A DNA stretch of 26,891 nt from AC2028 sp002373595 (GTDB lineage: Bacteria; Bacillota; Clostridia; Lachnospirales; Lachnospiraceae). The first letter of the stretch is position 1. The number at the start of each line of letters is the position of its first letter. Of the stretch, positions 1 to 6,693 are shown piece after piece. Below the pieces are notes generated by a model. The model made no database searches. It was given only the letters and a program-made list of their open reading frames with translations, and was not told where the DNA came from. Location of the stretch: positions 1-26,891 of the forward strand of contig CAMOIX010000036.1 of NCBI GenBank assembly GCA_946616365.1. The letters run 5' to 3'. A program made the position numbers and the translations under genes.

Positions 1-138
1 ACATTTGGGTTTGCTGCGGTTTCACTCTTTTGAAACTGTCAAAGATGGGATTTTATAACAACTTATTTGAAAAACGCAAGTACCATACTTACTGTCTTGT
101 GATCCTGATCCGTGTAGGGAAAATACTCATGCTTAAGC

Positions 139-219
139 TCAGGCAAACCTACCCAATTTTTTCAAAAATCTCTTAAAACTTCCCGGCTTCTTCTCTTTGA
201 CTTTCTTTTCCTTTTTCAT
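139..219 (-). CDS. Possible 26-aa cationic small ORF (doubtful)
   Basis: This ATG-initiated ORF encodes 26 residues, of which eleven are lysine and two arginine against only two glutamates. It begins MKKEKKVKEKKPG and ends in a stretch (FKRFLKKLGRFA) that could form an amphipathic helix. There is no convincing Shine-Dalgarno site before the ATG, and the frame stays open upstream, so the true start, if any, is uncertain. It lies in the otherwise empty stretch 1-317 and runs away from the lipoprotein at 318. It could be a membrane-active peptide, the tail of something else or chance. I do not recognise a family. Confidence 0.2.
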   Translation of the reverse strand: MKKEKKVKEKKPGSFKRFLKKLGRFA

Positions 220-304
220 CACTTTTCTCGCAATCGTTATTAATGTTGACGCTCAACTTTTTGAATATAGCATAGAATTATATGCCGTTCAACCGCATAT
301 GTGG

Positions 305-310
305 TATAAT
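305..310 (+). promoter_or_regulatory. Extended -10 promoter of a leaderless lipoprotein gene
   Basis: A perfect TATAAT preceded by TGG (an extended -10, TGn) sits only seven bases before the ATG at 318. The expected transcription start therefore falls on or next to the start codon, giving a leaderless message. No good -35 is seen at the usual distance, which fits an extended -10 promoter. Confidence 0.65.
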
Positions 311-317
311 CAGACCT

Positions 318-818
318 ATGAAAACACTTAGCAAAAAGATCACTACTACACTTATATCAGCACTTCTGATCATATCCCTCACCTCCTGCGCCGGCCTCAA
401 AAAGCAGGACTCCGCAGAGATCAAAGAATTCCGTGAAAAGATCGAGACATTCTGTAATGATGTCAATCGTATAGATAAAGAGATAAACAGCATCGACACT
501 ACTGCTGAGGGATATGAAGAAAAGATAGTAACTCTTCTCGATTCCCTCAACGGTGATTTCAAAGACTTCTCCGAAATGGACTTTCCTTCGGAATATAAAT
601 ATCTCGAGCCTCTTGCGGACGAAGCCGCAGACTATATGACCAAAGCTGTTGACTCATACAGAGAAGCTTTCACAGCGGAAAACCTGACAGAAGACTCCAT
701 AAGATCTCAGTACGATTACGCCACCGCCAATTATGAGAGAGCATATAAGCGCATCAAAGCTATCATGACTCTCTTAAGCGGAAAAGAGACTGAGGATGTC
801 AATATCGAATCCAACTAA
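318..818 (+). CDS. Small lipoprotein of unknown function
   Basis: The product is 166 residues. It opens with a basic n-region (MKTLSKK), a hydrophobic segment at about 10-22, and a lipobox ending at LTSC, so it should be cleaved and lipidated at that cysteine and sit on the outer face of the membrane. The rest is acidic, rich in Glu, Lys and Asp and apparently all helical (coiled-coil-like around 30-150), as in many small clostridial lipoproteins with no known role. The ATG at 318 is preferred over an in-frame ATG at 282, because 282 would put 12 residues before the signal peptide and lies upstream of the -10 box. The 3' end overlaps the convergent DUF2752 gene by 45 bases. I do not recognise a specific family. 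Confidence 0.8.
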   Translation: MKTLSKKITTTLISALLIISLTSCAGLKKQDSAEIKEFREKIETFCNDVNRIDKEINSIDTTAEGYEEKIVTLLDSLNGDFKDFSEMDFPSEYKYLEPLADEAADYMTKAVDSYREAFTAENLTEDSIRSQYDYATANYERAYKRIKAIMTLLSGKETEDVNIESN

Positions 819-1247
819 CAGGATATTCTTGATGATACAACCTGCAATCGCAAGCCCAAGCAGGATCCATACATAGATATTCTTAAATCTCATCCCTCTG
901 ATATGAGGAACGTGAAGATTCTCAAGAGTGTGACTTCCAAAGAAAAGCAGACACATCACCGCGCCATAGGGAACGACGGGATGATATATAAATGATCTGA
1001 TAAGATGCCCGTGAAACAGAGCCTTTACCGCTCTCGTCCCGCCGCATCCCGGACAGTACAGACCTGTCGCAAAGTGCAATAAGCAAGGGAGCGTTCGGTG
1101 ACAGCTATCTGCGATCAGATATATGCCACCGAGCACTCCCAGTATGATCAGTACTATAAGCCCTACACGATATAGCTCTTTGTCGGACTCATTATCTCTG
1201 ATATCAGTACTCCTCCATCTGCTCCATGACCATGCGCCAGTACTCAT
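774..1247 (-). CDS. DUF2752 family membrane protein
   Basis: The hallmark is the motif CPGCGGTRA followed about 20 residues on by a His-Pro pair (YHPVVPY), the signature of DUF2752 proteins, which are small membrane proteins of unknown function. Three hydrophobic segments are visible: one before the Cys motif, one after the HP pair and one near the C-terminus. The start is uncertain. The ATG at 1247 overlaps the end of the upstream DUF4190 gene by 44 bases; the next in-frame candidates are GTG or CTG codons inside the first membrane segment. The gene is probably the last of the ABC-transporter operon. Its 3' end overlaps the convergent lipoprotein gene. A second DUF2752 gene lies at 9456. The paired cysteines suggest metal binding or a disulfide, but that is inference. 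Confidence 0.75.
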   Translation of the reverse strand: MSTGAWSWSRWRSTDIRDNESDKELYRVGLIVLIILGVLGGIYLIADSCHRTLPCLLHFATGLYCPGCGGTRAVKALFHGHLIRSFIYHPVVPYGAVMCLLFFGSHTLENLHVPHIRGMRFKNIYVWILLGLAIAGCIIKNILLVGFDIDILSLFSA

Positions 1248-1878
1248 CCCAGCCACCGTTTGCCTGGATACCGATAAGTGCGAGACCGATATAAACAACT
1301 CCGAGTACGATACCTACAATCGAAGTAACAAGTGCAGCGATTCCGATACCGTTCTTGGAAGTTCTGTTTCCGACTACCGCAAGAATGATACCGGCGATAC
1401 CGAAGATAACACCTACTCCGCAGCAGCAGGTAAGGATCGAAAGGATACCCATAACAAGTCCTACAACCTGCATAGCATTCGGACTGTTTGGATTCACATT
1501 CCCTGCAGGGATGCCGTTAACAGGAGTTCCGTACATATTGCTACCGGTGTTCTGTCCGAAAGAATCGGTACCGTAAGCGCTCTGTCCGTAATTAGATCCA
1601 TAGACATTTCTGTCCACGGTATCAGCTGCAGCAGATTGCCTGCGCATCTCTCTGTCCTTGTCTGATGCGAATACTCCGTCGAGAGGCTTCCCCGTAACGG
1701 GATCCACAGGAGTTCCGTATGCGGTATTAAACTCAGGAGCGGGAGCAGGGCCTGCTCCTATCGCATTCTCCGAGGGGCTCGTTACAACAGAGTCCTTATT
1801 TCCTTCGAATCCGCTATTTCCCGAAGCGGGATTGATGTCGGGATTCTGTCCGTAAAATGATCCGTTATTGCTGTCCAT
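1204..1878 (-). CDS. DUF4190 membrane protein with low-complexity N-terminus
   Basis: The product is 224 residues. About 1-130 is hydrophilic and rich in Asn, Gly, Ser, Pro and Tyr, with no visible fold. Residues from about 135 to 205 hold two hydrophobic segments separated by a short polar turn (NRTSKNGIGIA), the layout of DUF4190, a small two-helix membrane domain of unknown role. A CCC run lies in the first helix. The start is supported by AGGAGG nine bases upstream. It begins 18 bases after the ABC ATPase gene, so it is probably in that operon, and the DUF2752 gene overlaps its end. The N-terminal tail resembles the disordered cytosolic tails common on such proteins. Confidence 0.75.
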   Translation of the reverse strand: MDSNNGSFYGQNPDINPASGNSGFEGNKDSVVTSPSENAIGAGPAPAPEFNTAYGTPVDPVTGKPLDGVFASDKDREMRRQSAAADTVDRNVYGSNYGQSAYGTDSFGQNTGSNMYGTPVNGIPAGNVNPNSPNAMQVVGLVMGILSILTCCCGVGVIFGIAGIILAVVGNRTSKNGIGIAALVTSIVGIVLGVVYIGLALIGIQANGGWDEYWRMVMEQMEEY

Positions 1879-1896
1879 TTCTATCCTCCTAATGTC

Positions 1897-2700
1897 TTAC
1901 GAAAGCATCATTCTGTCGTTATCAAGTTCGCTTCCGCTTGCTTCCTCAAACTTCGCGAGCAGATCCTTAACATGCAGGTTCTTCTTCTCTTCGCCCTTTA
2001 CATCATAGATGATATGACCTTCGTTCATCATGATGAGACGGTTTCCGTGATTGATAGCATCACGCATATTGTGCGTTACCATCATTGCGGTAAGATGATT
2101 CTCCTGTATTATCTGATCACTGATCTCAAGAACCTTGGCTGCAGTCTTGGGATCGAGCGCAGCGGTATGCTCATCAAGCAGAAGAAGCCTGGGCTGTTTC
2201 ATCGATGCCATGAGAAGCGTGATCGCCTGGCGCTGACCTCCCGAGAGAAGTCCTACCTTGCTGGTCATACGATCCTCAAGTCCAAGACCGAGTGATGAAA
2301 GCTTCTCCCTGAAGAGTTCTTTCTCCTTGGGAGTGATGCCCCATCTCAAAGTACGTCTCTGTCCGCGACGGAGAGCCAGAGCCATATTCTCTTCTATCTC
2401 CATCGTGGCTGCGGTTCCCGTCATGGGATCCTGGAAAACACGTCCTAAGTATTTCGCTCTCTTATCCTCTGACAGTCCCGTGATATCGGTTCCGTCAACG
2501 ATGATCTGTCCTGCGTCAAGAGGCCATACACCTGCGATGGCATTGAGCATCGTGGACTTACCCGCGCCGTTTCCTCCGATGACGGTGACGAAATCGCCAT
2601 CCTCAAGAGTAAGACTAAGACCGTCGAGCGCAAGCTTCTCATTTACCGTTCCGCGGTTAAATACTTTTCTTATGTTCTTAAGTTCAAGTGCGTTACTCAT
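1897..2700 (-). CDS. ABC transporter ATPase (TrpZ-like)
   Basis: This is a 267-residue nucleotide-binding subunit that powers the importer encoded by the two upstream genes. It has Walker A GGNGAGKST at about 42-50, the Q-loop around Q90, signature LSGGQ at 152-156, Walker B LLLLDE at 172-177 and the switch histidine at H210. The start at 2700 (MSNALELKNI) overlaps the end of the permease gene by eight bases, which suggests translational coupling; an upstream in-frame start at 2754 would add 18 residues lying inside the permease gene. The gene set of PF04392-type binding protein, BPD_transp_2-type permease and this ATPase matches the arrangement described as TrpXYZ in streptococci. The substrate is not shown by sequence. 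Confidence 0.9.
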   Translation of the reverse strand: MSNALELKNIRKVFNRGTVNEKLALDGLSLTLEDGDFVTVIGGNGAGKSTMLNAIAGVWPLDAGQIIVDGTDITGLSEDKRAKYLGRVFQDPMTGTAATMEIEENMALALRRGQRRTLRWGITPKEKELFREKLSSLGLGLEDRMTSKVGLLSGGQRQAITLLMASMKQPRLLLLDEHTAALDPKTAAKVLEISDQIIQENHLTAMMVTHNMRDAINHGNRLIMMNEGHIIYDVKGEEKKNLHVKDLLAKFEEASGSELDNDRMMLS

Positions 2701-3649
2701 TTGCGGCAACCCCCTTTCTCGAAGTCTTCTGATCTTTAAGATAAGGGATTGCAAGGAATATCGCGACTACTACGGCAGAGAACAGTTTCATATTCTCGGA
2801 AGGCATTCTCAGCCAGAGTACGAACTGATATACCATGTAGTATATGATCGATCCGAGAATAACCGCTATAAGAGTGAATGCAAATGCCATTCTTCTCTTT
2901 GCCGCAAACTTTCCGAAAAGGACCTCTCCTATGATGACAGCAGCGAGTCCTATTACTATCGCGCCTCTTCCCATATTGACATCGGAAGCGCCCTGATACT
3001 GTCCGTAAATGGCACCCGAGAGTCCTACGAGACCGTTGGAGAGCATAAGTGTAAGCACCTTGATCCTGTTGGTATTGATGCCCTGTGCTCTGGCCATATT
3101 CTGATTACATCCCGTAGCTCTGATCGCATGTCCCACTTCGGTTCCGAAGAAGCTATAAGTAAGTCCTACCAGCACGAAAAGGAAAACAGCCATTCCTATA
3201 AAAAAGATAACTCTCGTACCCATGGGGCCGGTGACATATCTGAGCGAAGCAACAAGCTTGTAATTGTCTACGGAAATGGACAGGTTTGATTTCTTGCCCA
3301 TTATATTGTAATTGATCGAATACAGCGCTATCTGCGTAAGTATACTCGAAAGGATACCGGGTATGCCGAGCTTGGTCGTGAGAATACCGGTGACGAAACC
3401 CGCGACCATTCCTATAAGAAAAGATGCAAGAGTCGCTATAACAACCGGCACTCCGCTCCTAATGAGCATAACACAGCTCGCAGCTCCGAGTGCAAGGCTT
3501 CCGTCGACGGTCAGATCGGCAAAATCAAGCACTCTGAAAGTGATATACACTCCTATGGCCATGATACCCCATATCATGCCCTGCGCTATCGATCCGGGAA
3601 AAGCCCGGAAAAGATTCATAATGTCAAGTGAAGCAAAATAAGCAGCCAT
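2693..3649 (-). CDS. ABC transporter permease (BPD_transp_2, TrpY-like)
   Basis: The product is a 318-residue polytopic membrane protein with about eight hydrophobic segments. It belongs to the branched-chain-amino-acid/sugar-type permease superfamily. A conserved stretch seen here is FADLTVDGSLALGAA near residue 42, which is typical of permeases paired with PF04392 binding proteins. It lies between the binding protein and the ATPase genes, 20 bases after the former and overlapping the latter. The ribosome site (AAAGAGATAG) is weak, so expression may depend on coupling within the operon. Its role is to form the membrane channel of the importer. Confidence 0.88.
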   Translation of the reverse strand: MAAYFASLDIMNLFRAFPGSIAQGMIWGIMAIGVYITFRVLDFADLTVDGSLALGAASCVMLIRSGVPVVIATLASFLIGMVAGFVTGILTTKLGIPGILSSILTQIALYSINYNIMGKKSNLSISVDNYKLVASLRYVTGPMGTRVIFFIGMAVFLFVLVGLTYSFFGTEVGHAIRATGCNQNMARAQGINTNRIKVLTLMLSNGLVGLSGAIYGQYQGASDVNMGRGAIVIGLAAVIIGEVLFGKFAAKRRMAFAFTLIAVILGSIIYYMVYQFVLWLRMPSENMKLFSAVVVAIFLAIPYLKDQKTSRKGVAANE

Positions 3650-3669
3650 TTTTCTATCTCTTTACTATA

Positions 3670-4626
3670 TTACTCAATAACCTCGTATCCTTCGGGTACG
3701 TTGATGCCAAGCTGTGAGCAGATCTCTGCATTGTACTTCTTGGTAACCTCAGGAGAATACTTAACTTCCATCTTGGTGATATCTGCCTTGTTTACAAGGA
3801 TCTCGTAAGCCATCTCGCCGGTAGCACGTCCAAGCTGATAATAGTCGATGGAAAGGGTTGCAACTCCGCATCCCTTGCACATTCCTTCCTCACCGGTGAT
3901 AACGGGGATACCTGCGGGGATTACGATGCTCTTGATAGACTCGGTATTGTTTGCAAGAGTGTTGTCGGTAGGAACATAGAGAACATCACACTCCTGGCAA
4001 GCAGCGGTAACAACGGACTGGATCTCGTTGGAATCTGCGATGCCGTACTCTACATATGCAATGCCGTCATTGTCGAGAGCAGCCTTGAACTTGCCGATCT
4101 GGAAAGCGGAATTGGACTCTGCGGTGCAGAAAAGAAGTCCGACCTTCTTAGCATCGGGGAAAAGCTCCTTAAGCATAGCCTCCTGCTCTTCGATGGGAGC
4201 AAGATCGCTGGTTCCGGAGATGTTGCGACCGGTGGTGCCGTCCCAGTCAGCAAGCTCGAGAGCGGACTGATAATCGGTTACGGAAGTTCCGAGAACGGGG
4301 ATCGTTGAAGTTGCGGATGCGGCAGCCTGAAGGGGTGAAGTCGCATTTGCAAGGATCAGATCGCAGTTGGATGAAACAAATCCGTTACAGATGGTAGCAG
4401 CTATGTTCTGCTCGCCCTGTGCATTCTGGATATCAAACTTAACATTGCCCTCTCCGAGTTTCTCGGTAAGAGCATCCTTGAATCCGTTTGTAGCAGCATC
4501 AAGAGCGGGATGCTCAACAAGCTGACAAACTCCTACATTGTAAACCTTTTCGCCTGAACCGCAAGCCGTCAGCATAGCTGTGGCAAGAACTGCAGAAAGA
4601 ATTACTGAAAGCACTCTTTTTTTCAT
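3670..4626 (-). CDS. ABC transporter substrate-binding lipoprotein (PF04392, TrpX-like)
   Basis: This 318-residue lipoprotein starts with a basic stretch, a hydrophobic core and a lipobox ending LTAC at about residue 22. The mature part carries features of the ABC_sub_bind family: VGVCQLVEHPALDAA near the N-terminus, an AQGEQN segment, and a second lobe with VGLLFCTAESNSAFQ. It captures ligand outside the cell for the permease and ATPase that follow. AGGAG lies eight bases before the ATG. The sigma-A promoter at 4677-4705 drives the operon. In relatives the ligand has been assigned as tryptophan; the divergent neighbour tyrA makes an aromatic amino acid plausible, but the sequence does not prove it. 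Confidence 0.88.
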   Translation of the reverse strand: MKKRVLSVILSAVLATAMLTACGSGEKVYNVGVCQLVEHPALDAATNGFKDALTEKLGEGNVKFDIQNAQGEQNIAATICNGFVSSNCDLILANATSPLQAAASATSTIPVLGTSVTDYQSALELADWDGTTGRNISGTSDLAPIEEQEAMLKELFPDAKKVGLLFCTAESNSAFQIGKFKAALDNDGIAYVEYGIADSNEIQSVVTAACQECDVLYVPTDNTLANNTESIKSIVIPAGIPVITGEEGMCKGCGVATLSIDYYQLGRATGEMAYEILVNKADITKMEVKYSPEVTKKYNAEICSQLGINVPEGYEVIE

Positions 4627-4676
4627 CTTTTTCTCCTCAAAAAAACATATGATCTTTGGATTACAAAACTTTCACA

Positions 4677-4705
4677 ATAATACAGTAAAACGGGCACCCC
4701 GTCAA
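4677..4705 (-). promoter_or_regulatory. Sigma-A promoter of the ABC importer operon
   Basis: On the minus strand, TTGACG (4700-4705) and TATTAT (4677-4682) are separated by exactly 17 bases. The spacer holds a small GC-rich palindrome (CGGG-GTG-CCCG read with the end of the -35) that could be an operator or chance. It leads to the substrate-binding gene with a leader of about 45 bases carrying a good Shine-Dalgarno site. Confidence 0.7.
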
Positions 4706-4714
4706 GATTCATAC

Positions 4715-4743
4715 TTTACTTATATGGCAGAAATGCTTATAAT
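4715..4743 (+). promoter_or_regulatory. Sigma-A promoter of leaderless tyrA
   Basis: TTTACT (4715-4720), a 17-base spacer and a perfect TATAAT (4738-4743) are followed by only six bases before the tyrA ATG. The predicted transcription start is the A of the ATG. It stands back to back with the ABC operon promoter, with ten bases between the two -35 boxes, so a regulator bound here could affect both. Confidence 0.7.
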
Positions 4744-4749
4744 TTCCCT

Positions 4750-5856
4750 ATGTGCAAAATTAAATTCACTACGTTCGGTTTTCTGGGACTGGGTCTTATC
4801 GGCGGATCGATAGCCAGATCAATAAGAGACAATCTCCCCGAATCCAAAATAATCGTATATAACAGGCACCGCGAGGCTTCCGAAGCTGCCCATGCGGACG
4901 GAGTGGCCGATATCATAGCCGATGAGCCCGGAGAGGCTTTTTCGGACTGCGATATCATATTCCTGTGCATGCCCGTAGGCGTAAACAACGATCATGTATC
5001 CATAATAAAGCCCTTCCTGAAAGACGGTGCTATCCTCACTGATGTCGGAAGCGTCAAGACTCCCATCCATAATGCCGTAAAAGAAGCCGGCCTCGAAGCG
5101 CACTTCATAGGAGGACATCCGATGGCAGGAAGCGAGCGCGTCGGATATGCTGCATCCAAGACCTCCATACTTCAAAATGCCTACTATATCCTCACTCCTA
5201 CAGACACTGTACCGAAGGATTCCATAGACAGCTTTGTAGAGCTGGTAAAGCTGATGGATGCCATTCCTCTCGTACTCACATGTGATAAACACGACGAGAT
5301 AGTTGCCGGAGTAAGCCACCTCCCCCATGTCATCGCAGCTGCTCTTGTGGGACTGGTAAGGGACTCTGACGGATCGGACGGTCTGATGAAGACCATTGCA
5401 GCCGGAGGATTTAAGGATATAACCCGTATCGCCTCCTCTTCTGCAGAGATGTGGCGCCAGATATGCCTTACAAATGAAGGTAATATCGACAAACTCCTGA
5501 CGGATTTCATCGCTTCGCTCGAAAACTTCAAGACCACGCTCGAGAGCAGGGATCCCGATAAGCTCTATGATTTCTTTGACGGAGCAAGAAGTTACCGTGA
5601 CTCCTTTGTGGATGCGGGACACGGTCCGATCAAGGTAAGATACGAATTTACTGTAGATATAGCCGATGAACCCGGTGCGCTTGCCGCCATAGCGACTATC
5701 CTCGCACTTAACGGGATCAGCATCAAGAATATAGGAATACTTCACAACAGAGAATACCTGGGAGGAGATCTCAGGATAGAATTCGAAGACGGTGAATCAC
5801 TTTCGAGAGCGGAGTCCATTCTTTCCGCCAAAGGTTATACGATACACAATAAATAA
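4750..5856 (+). CDS. tyrA: Prephenate dehydrogenase with C-terminal ACT domain
   Basis: TyrA oxidatively decarboxylates prephenate to 4-hydroxyphenylpyruvate in tyrosine synthesis, using NAD or NADP. The 368-residue protein starts with a Rossmann fold whose GLGLIGGS motif lies at 13-20. DVGSVKT and the family histidine stretch GGHPMAGSE follow, and SHLPHV marks the helical dimer domain. The last 75 or so residues (from KVRYEFTVDI) form an ACT domain with the DEPGALAAI turn, as in tyrosine-inhibited enzymes; feedback by tyrosine is therefore likely but inferred. There is no Shine-Dalgarno site, and the promoter places the transcript start on the ATG. The 3' end overlaps vanZ by 60 bases, and the likely terminator lies inside vanZ at 5964. 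Confidence 0.93.
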   Translation: MCKIKFTTFGFLGLGLIGGSIARSIRDNLPESKIIVYNRHREASEAAHADGVADIIADEPGEAFSDCDIIFLCMPVGVNNDHVSIIKPFLKDGAILTDVGSVKTPIHNAVKEAGLEAHFIGGHPMAGSERVGYAASKTSILQNAYYILTPTDTVPKDSIDSFVELVKLMDAIPLVLTCDKHDEIVAGVSHLPHVIAAALVGLVRDSDGSDGLMKTIAAGGFKDITRIASSSAEMWRQICLTNEGNIDKLLTDFIASLENFKTTLESRDPDKLYDFFDGARSYRDSFVDAGHGPIKVRYEFTVDIADEPGALAAIATILALNGISIKNIGILHNREYLGGDLRIEFEDGESLSRAESILSAKGYTIHNK

Positions 5857-6327
5857 GCTTAATGCCCCGCCTGCGGTATCGAGAAGCACATCCGCAAAGC
5901 TTCCGTACCTGCCGGGGACGAAGACCTGATGAAATTCATCAACAGAAGCCGATAAAAAAACCCAGAGGATGCTGAAAAGCATCCTCTTTTTGTTTACTTG
6001 GTAATGAGGCGCCCATATTCCGAAAACGAGCACGCTCATAAGCGAATATTCAAGTACATGAGCAAGTTTTCTCACGGGATGCTCGAAATATACGGCAAAA
6101 GCTTCTATCGCTTCTTCCGTCCAGTTTCTGCCAGTGATGGTACTGAAAAAGTCAACCAGCCTCTCCGTGATCCCCATACTCAAAGATCCGGAATGCTCGG
6201 CATCCTGGCCCGAGAATCCCCATACAGCGATATAGAGAAGGATCAGAAGCACCGTGCAGATAACGGAGACAGAGATCTTTCCCTTTTGGGAAAGTGATAT
6301 TTCTCTATCTCTGTCCTTACTGCGCAT
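5797..6327 (-). CDS. VanZ family membrane protein
   Basis: The 176-residue product has four hydrophobic segments (about 17-36, 85-105, 108-124 and 145-165). It shows the VanZ-like features RKLAHVLEYSLMSVL, a conserved DEFHQ and PGRYGSFADVLLDTAGG. VanZ of enterococci gives low-level teicoplanin resistance, but most members are of unknown function and no resistance cluster is nearby. The start overlaps the end of the PilZ gene by 11 bases, so the two are probably coupled. The last 60 bases overlap tyrA on the other strand. The coding sequence contains a strong terminator hairpin at 5964-5991. Confidence 0.88.
   Translation of the reverse strand: MRSKDRDREISLSQKGKISVSVICTVLLILLYIAVWGFSGQDAEHSGSLSMGITERLVDFFSTITGRNWTEEAIEAFAVYFEHPVRKLAHVLEYSLMSVLVFGIWAPHYQVNKKRMLFSILWVFLSASVDEFHQVFVPGRYGSFADVLLDTAGGALSLFIVYRITFGGKNGLRSRK
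5964..5991. terminator. Intrinsic terminator inside vanZ, probably ending tyrA
   Basis: AGAGGATGCT pairs perfectly with AGCATCCTCT around a GAAA tetraloop, followed on plus by a T run. On minus the same hairpin is followed by GGG and seven Ts, so it could also terminate that strand. It lies about 110 bases past the tyrA stop and entirely inside the vanZ reading frame, where it encodes KRMLFSIL. Confidence 0.75.
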
Positions 6328-6655
6328 TATCGCTGAGTGTCTGATAAGTCTCTATCCTGGCAGCTTCCATCTCGGGAAGTCCGACAAAGGACGATCCGTA
6401 ATGATACTCATCGCCTTCAAGCTCTATACGAACGATCTGTATGAATGCATGAAGCACTTCCTTGGTCCATATGGTCAGATAAGACTCATATGTAGCACCG
6501 ATCTCAAGAGCTTTATCGCAGGTAAATCCGACTCCGCTCTTGGATACATCCTGGATCTCGATAGAAACCTCATCATGTCCCGTACCGTCAAGGCGCTTGA
6601 TAACGAGTTTTGATTCCAGATGTGTTCTCTTGTCTTTTCTTCTTTCGCTAGCCAT
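6317..6655 (-). CDS. PilZ domain protein (c-di-GMP receptor)
   Basis: This single-domain 112-residue protein has both halves of the PilZ cyclic-di-GMP site: an RxxxR motif (R6-KDK-R10) near the N-terminus and D36-V-S-K-S-G41, matching D/NxSxxG. The remainder alternates beta strands as expected for the PilZ barrel. It should bind c-di-GMP and pass the signal to a partner; no partner domain is fused and no cyclase is nearby. It starts 38 bases after queA with an AAGGAA ribosome site, and vanZ overlaps its end, so VanZ may be a partner. That link is inference from gene order only. Confidence 0.9.
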   Translation of the reverse strand: MASERRKDKRTHLESKLVIKRLDGTGHDEVSIEIQDVSKSGVGFTCDKALEIGATYESYLTIWTKEVLHAFIQIVRIELEGDEYHYGSSFVGLPEMEAARIETYQTLSDNAQ

Positions 6656-6693
6656 GGTATTCCTTTCCGGGCTTTGCCCTGTAGAACGACCTG

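Noticed and set aside
2258..3289. A 343-codon plus-strand ORF
   Set aside because: It lies wholly antisense to the ABC ATPase and permease genes, which have clear motifs; its translation is low-complexity, with no recognisable domain.
4819..5745. A 308-codon minus-strand ORF
   Set aside because: It is antisense to tyrA, whose domains are complete; no ribosome site or domain supports it.
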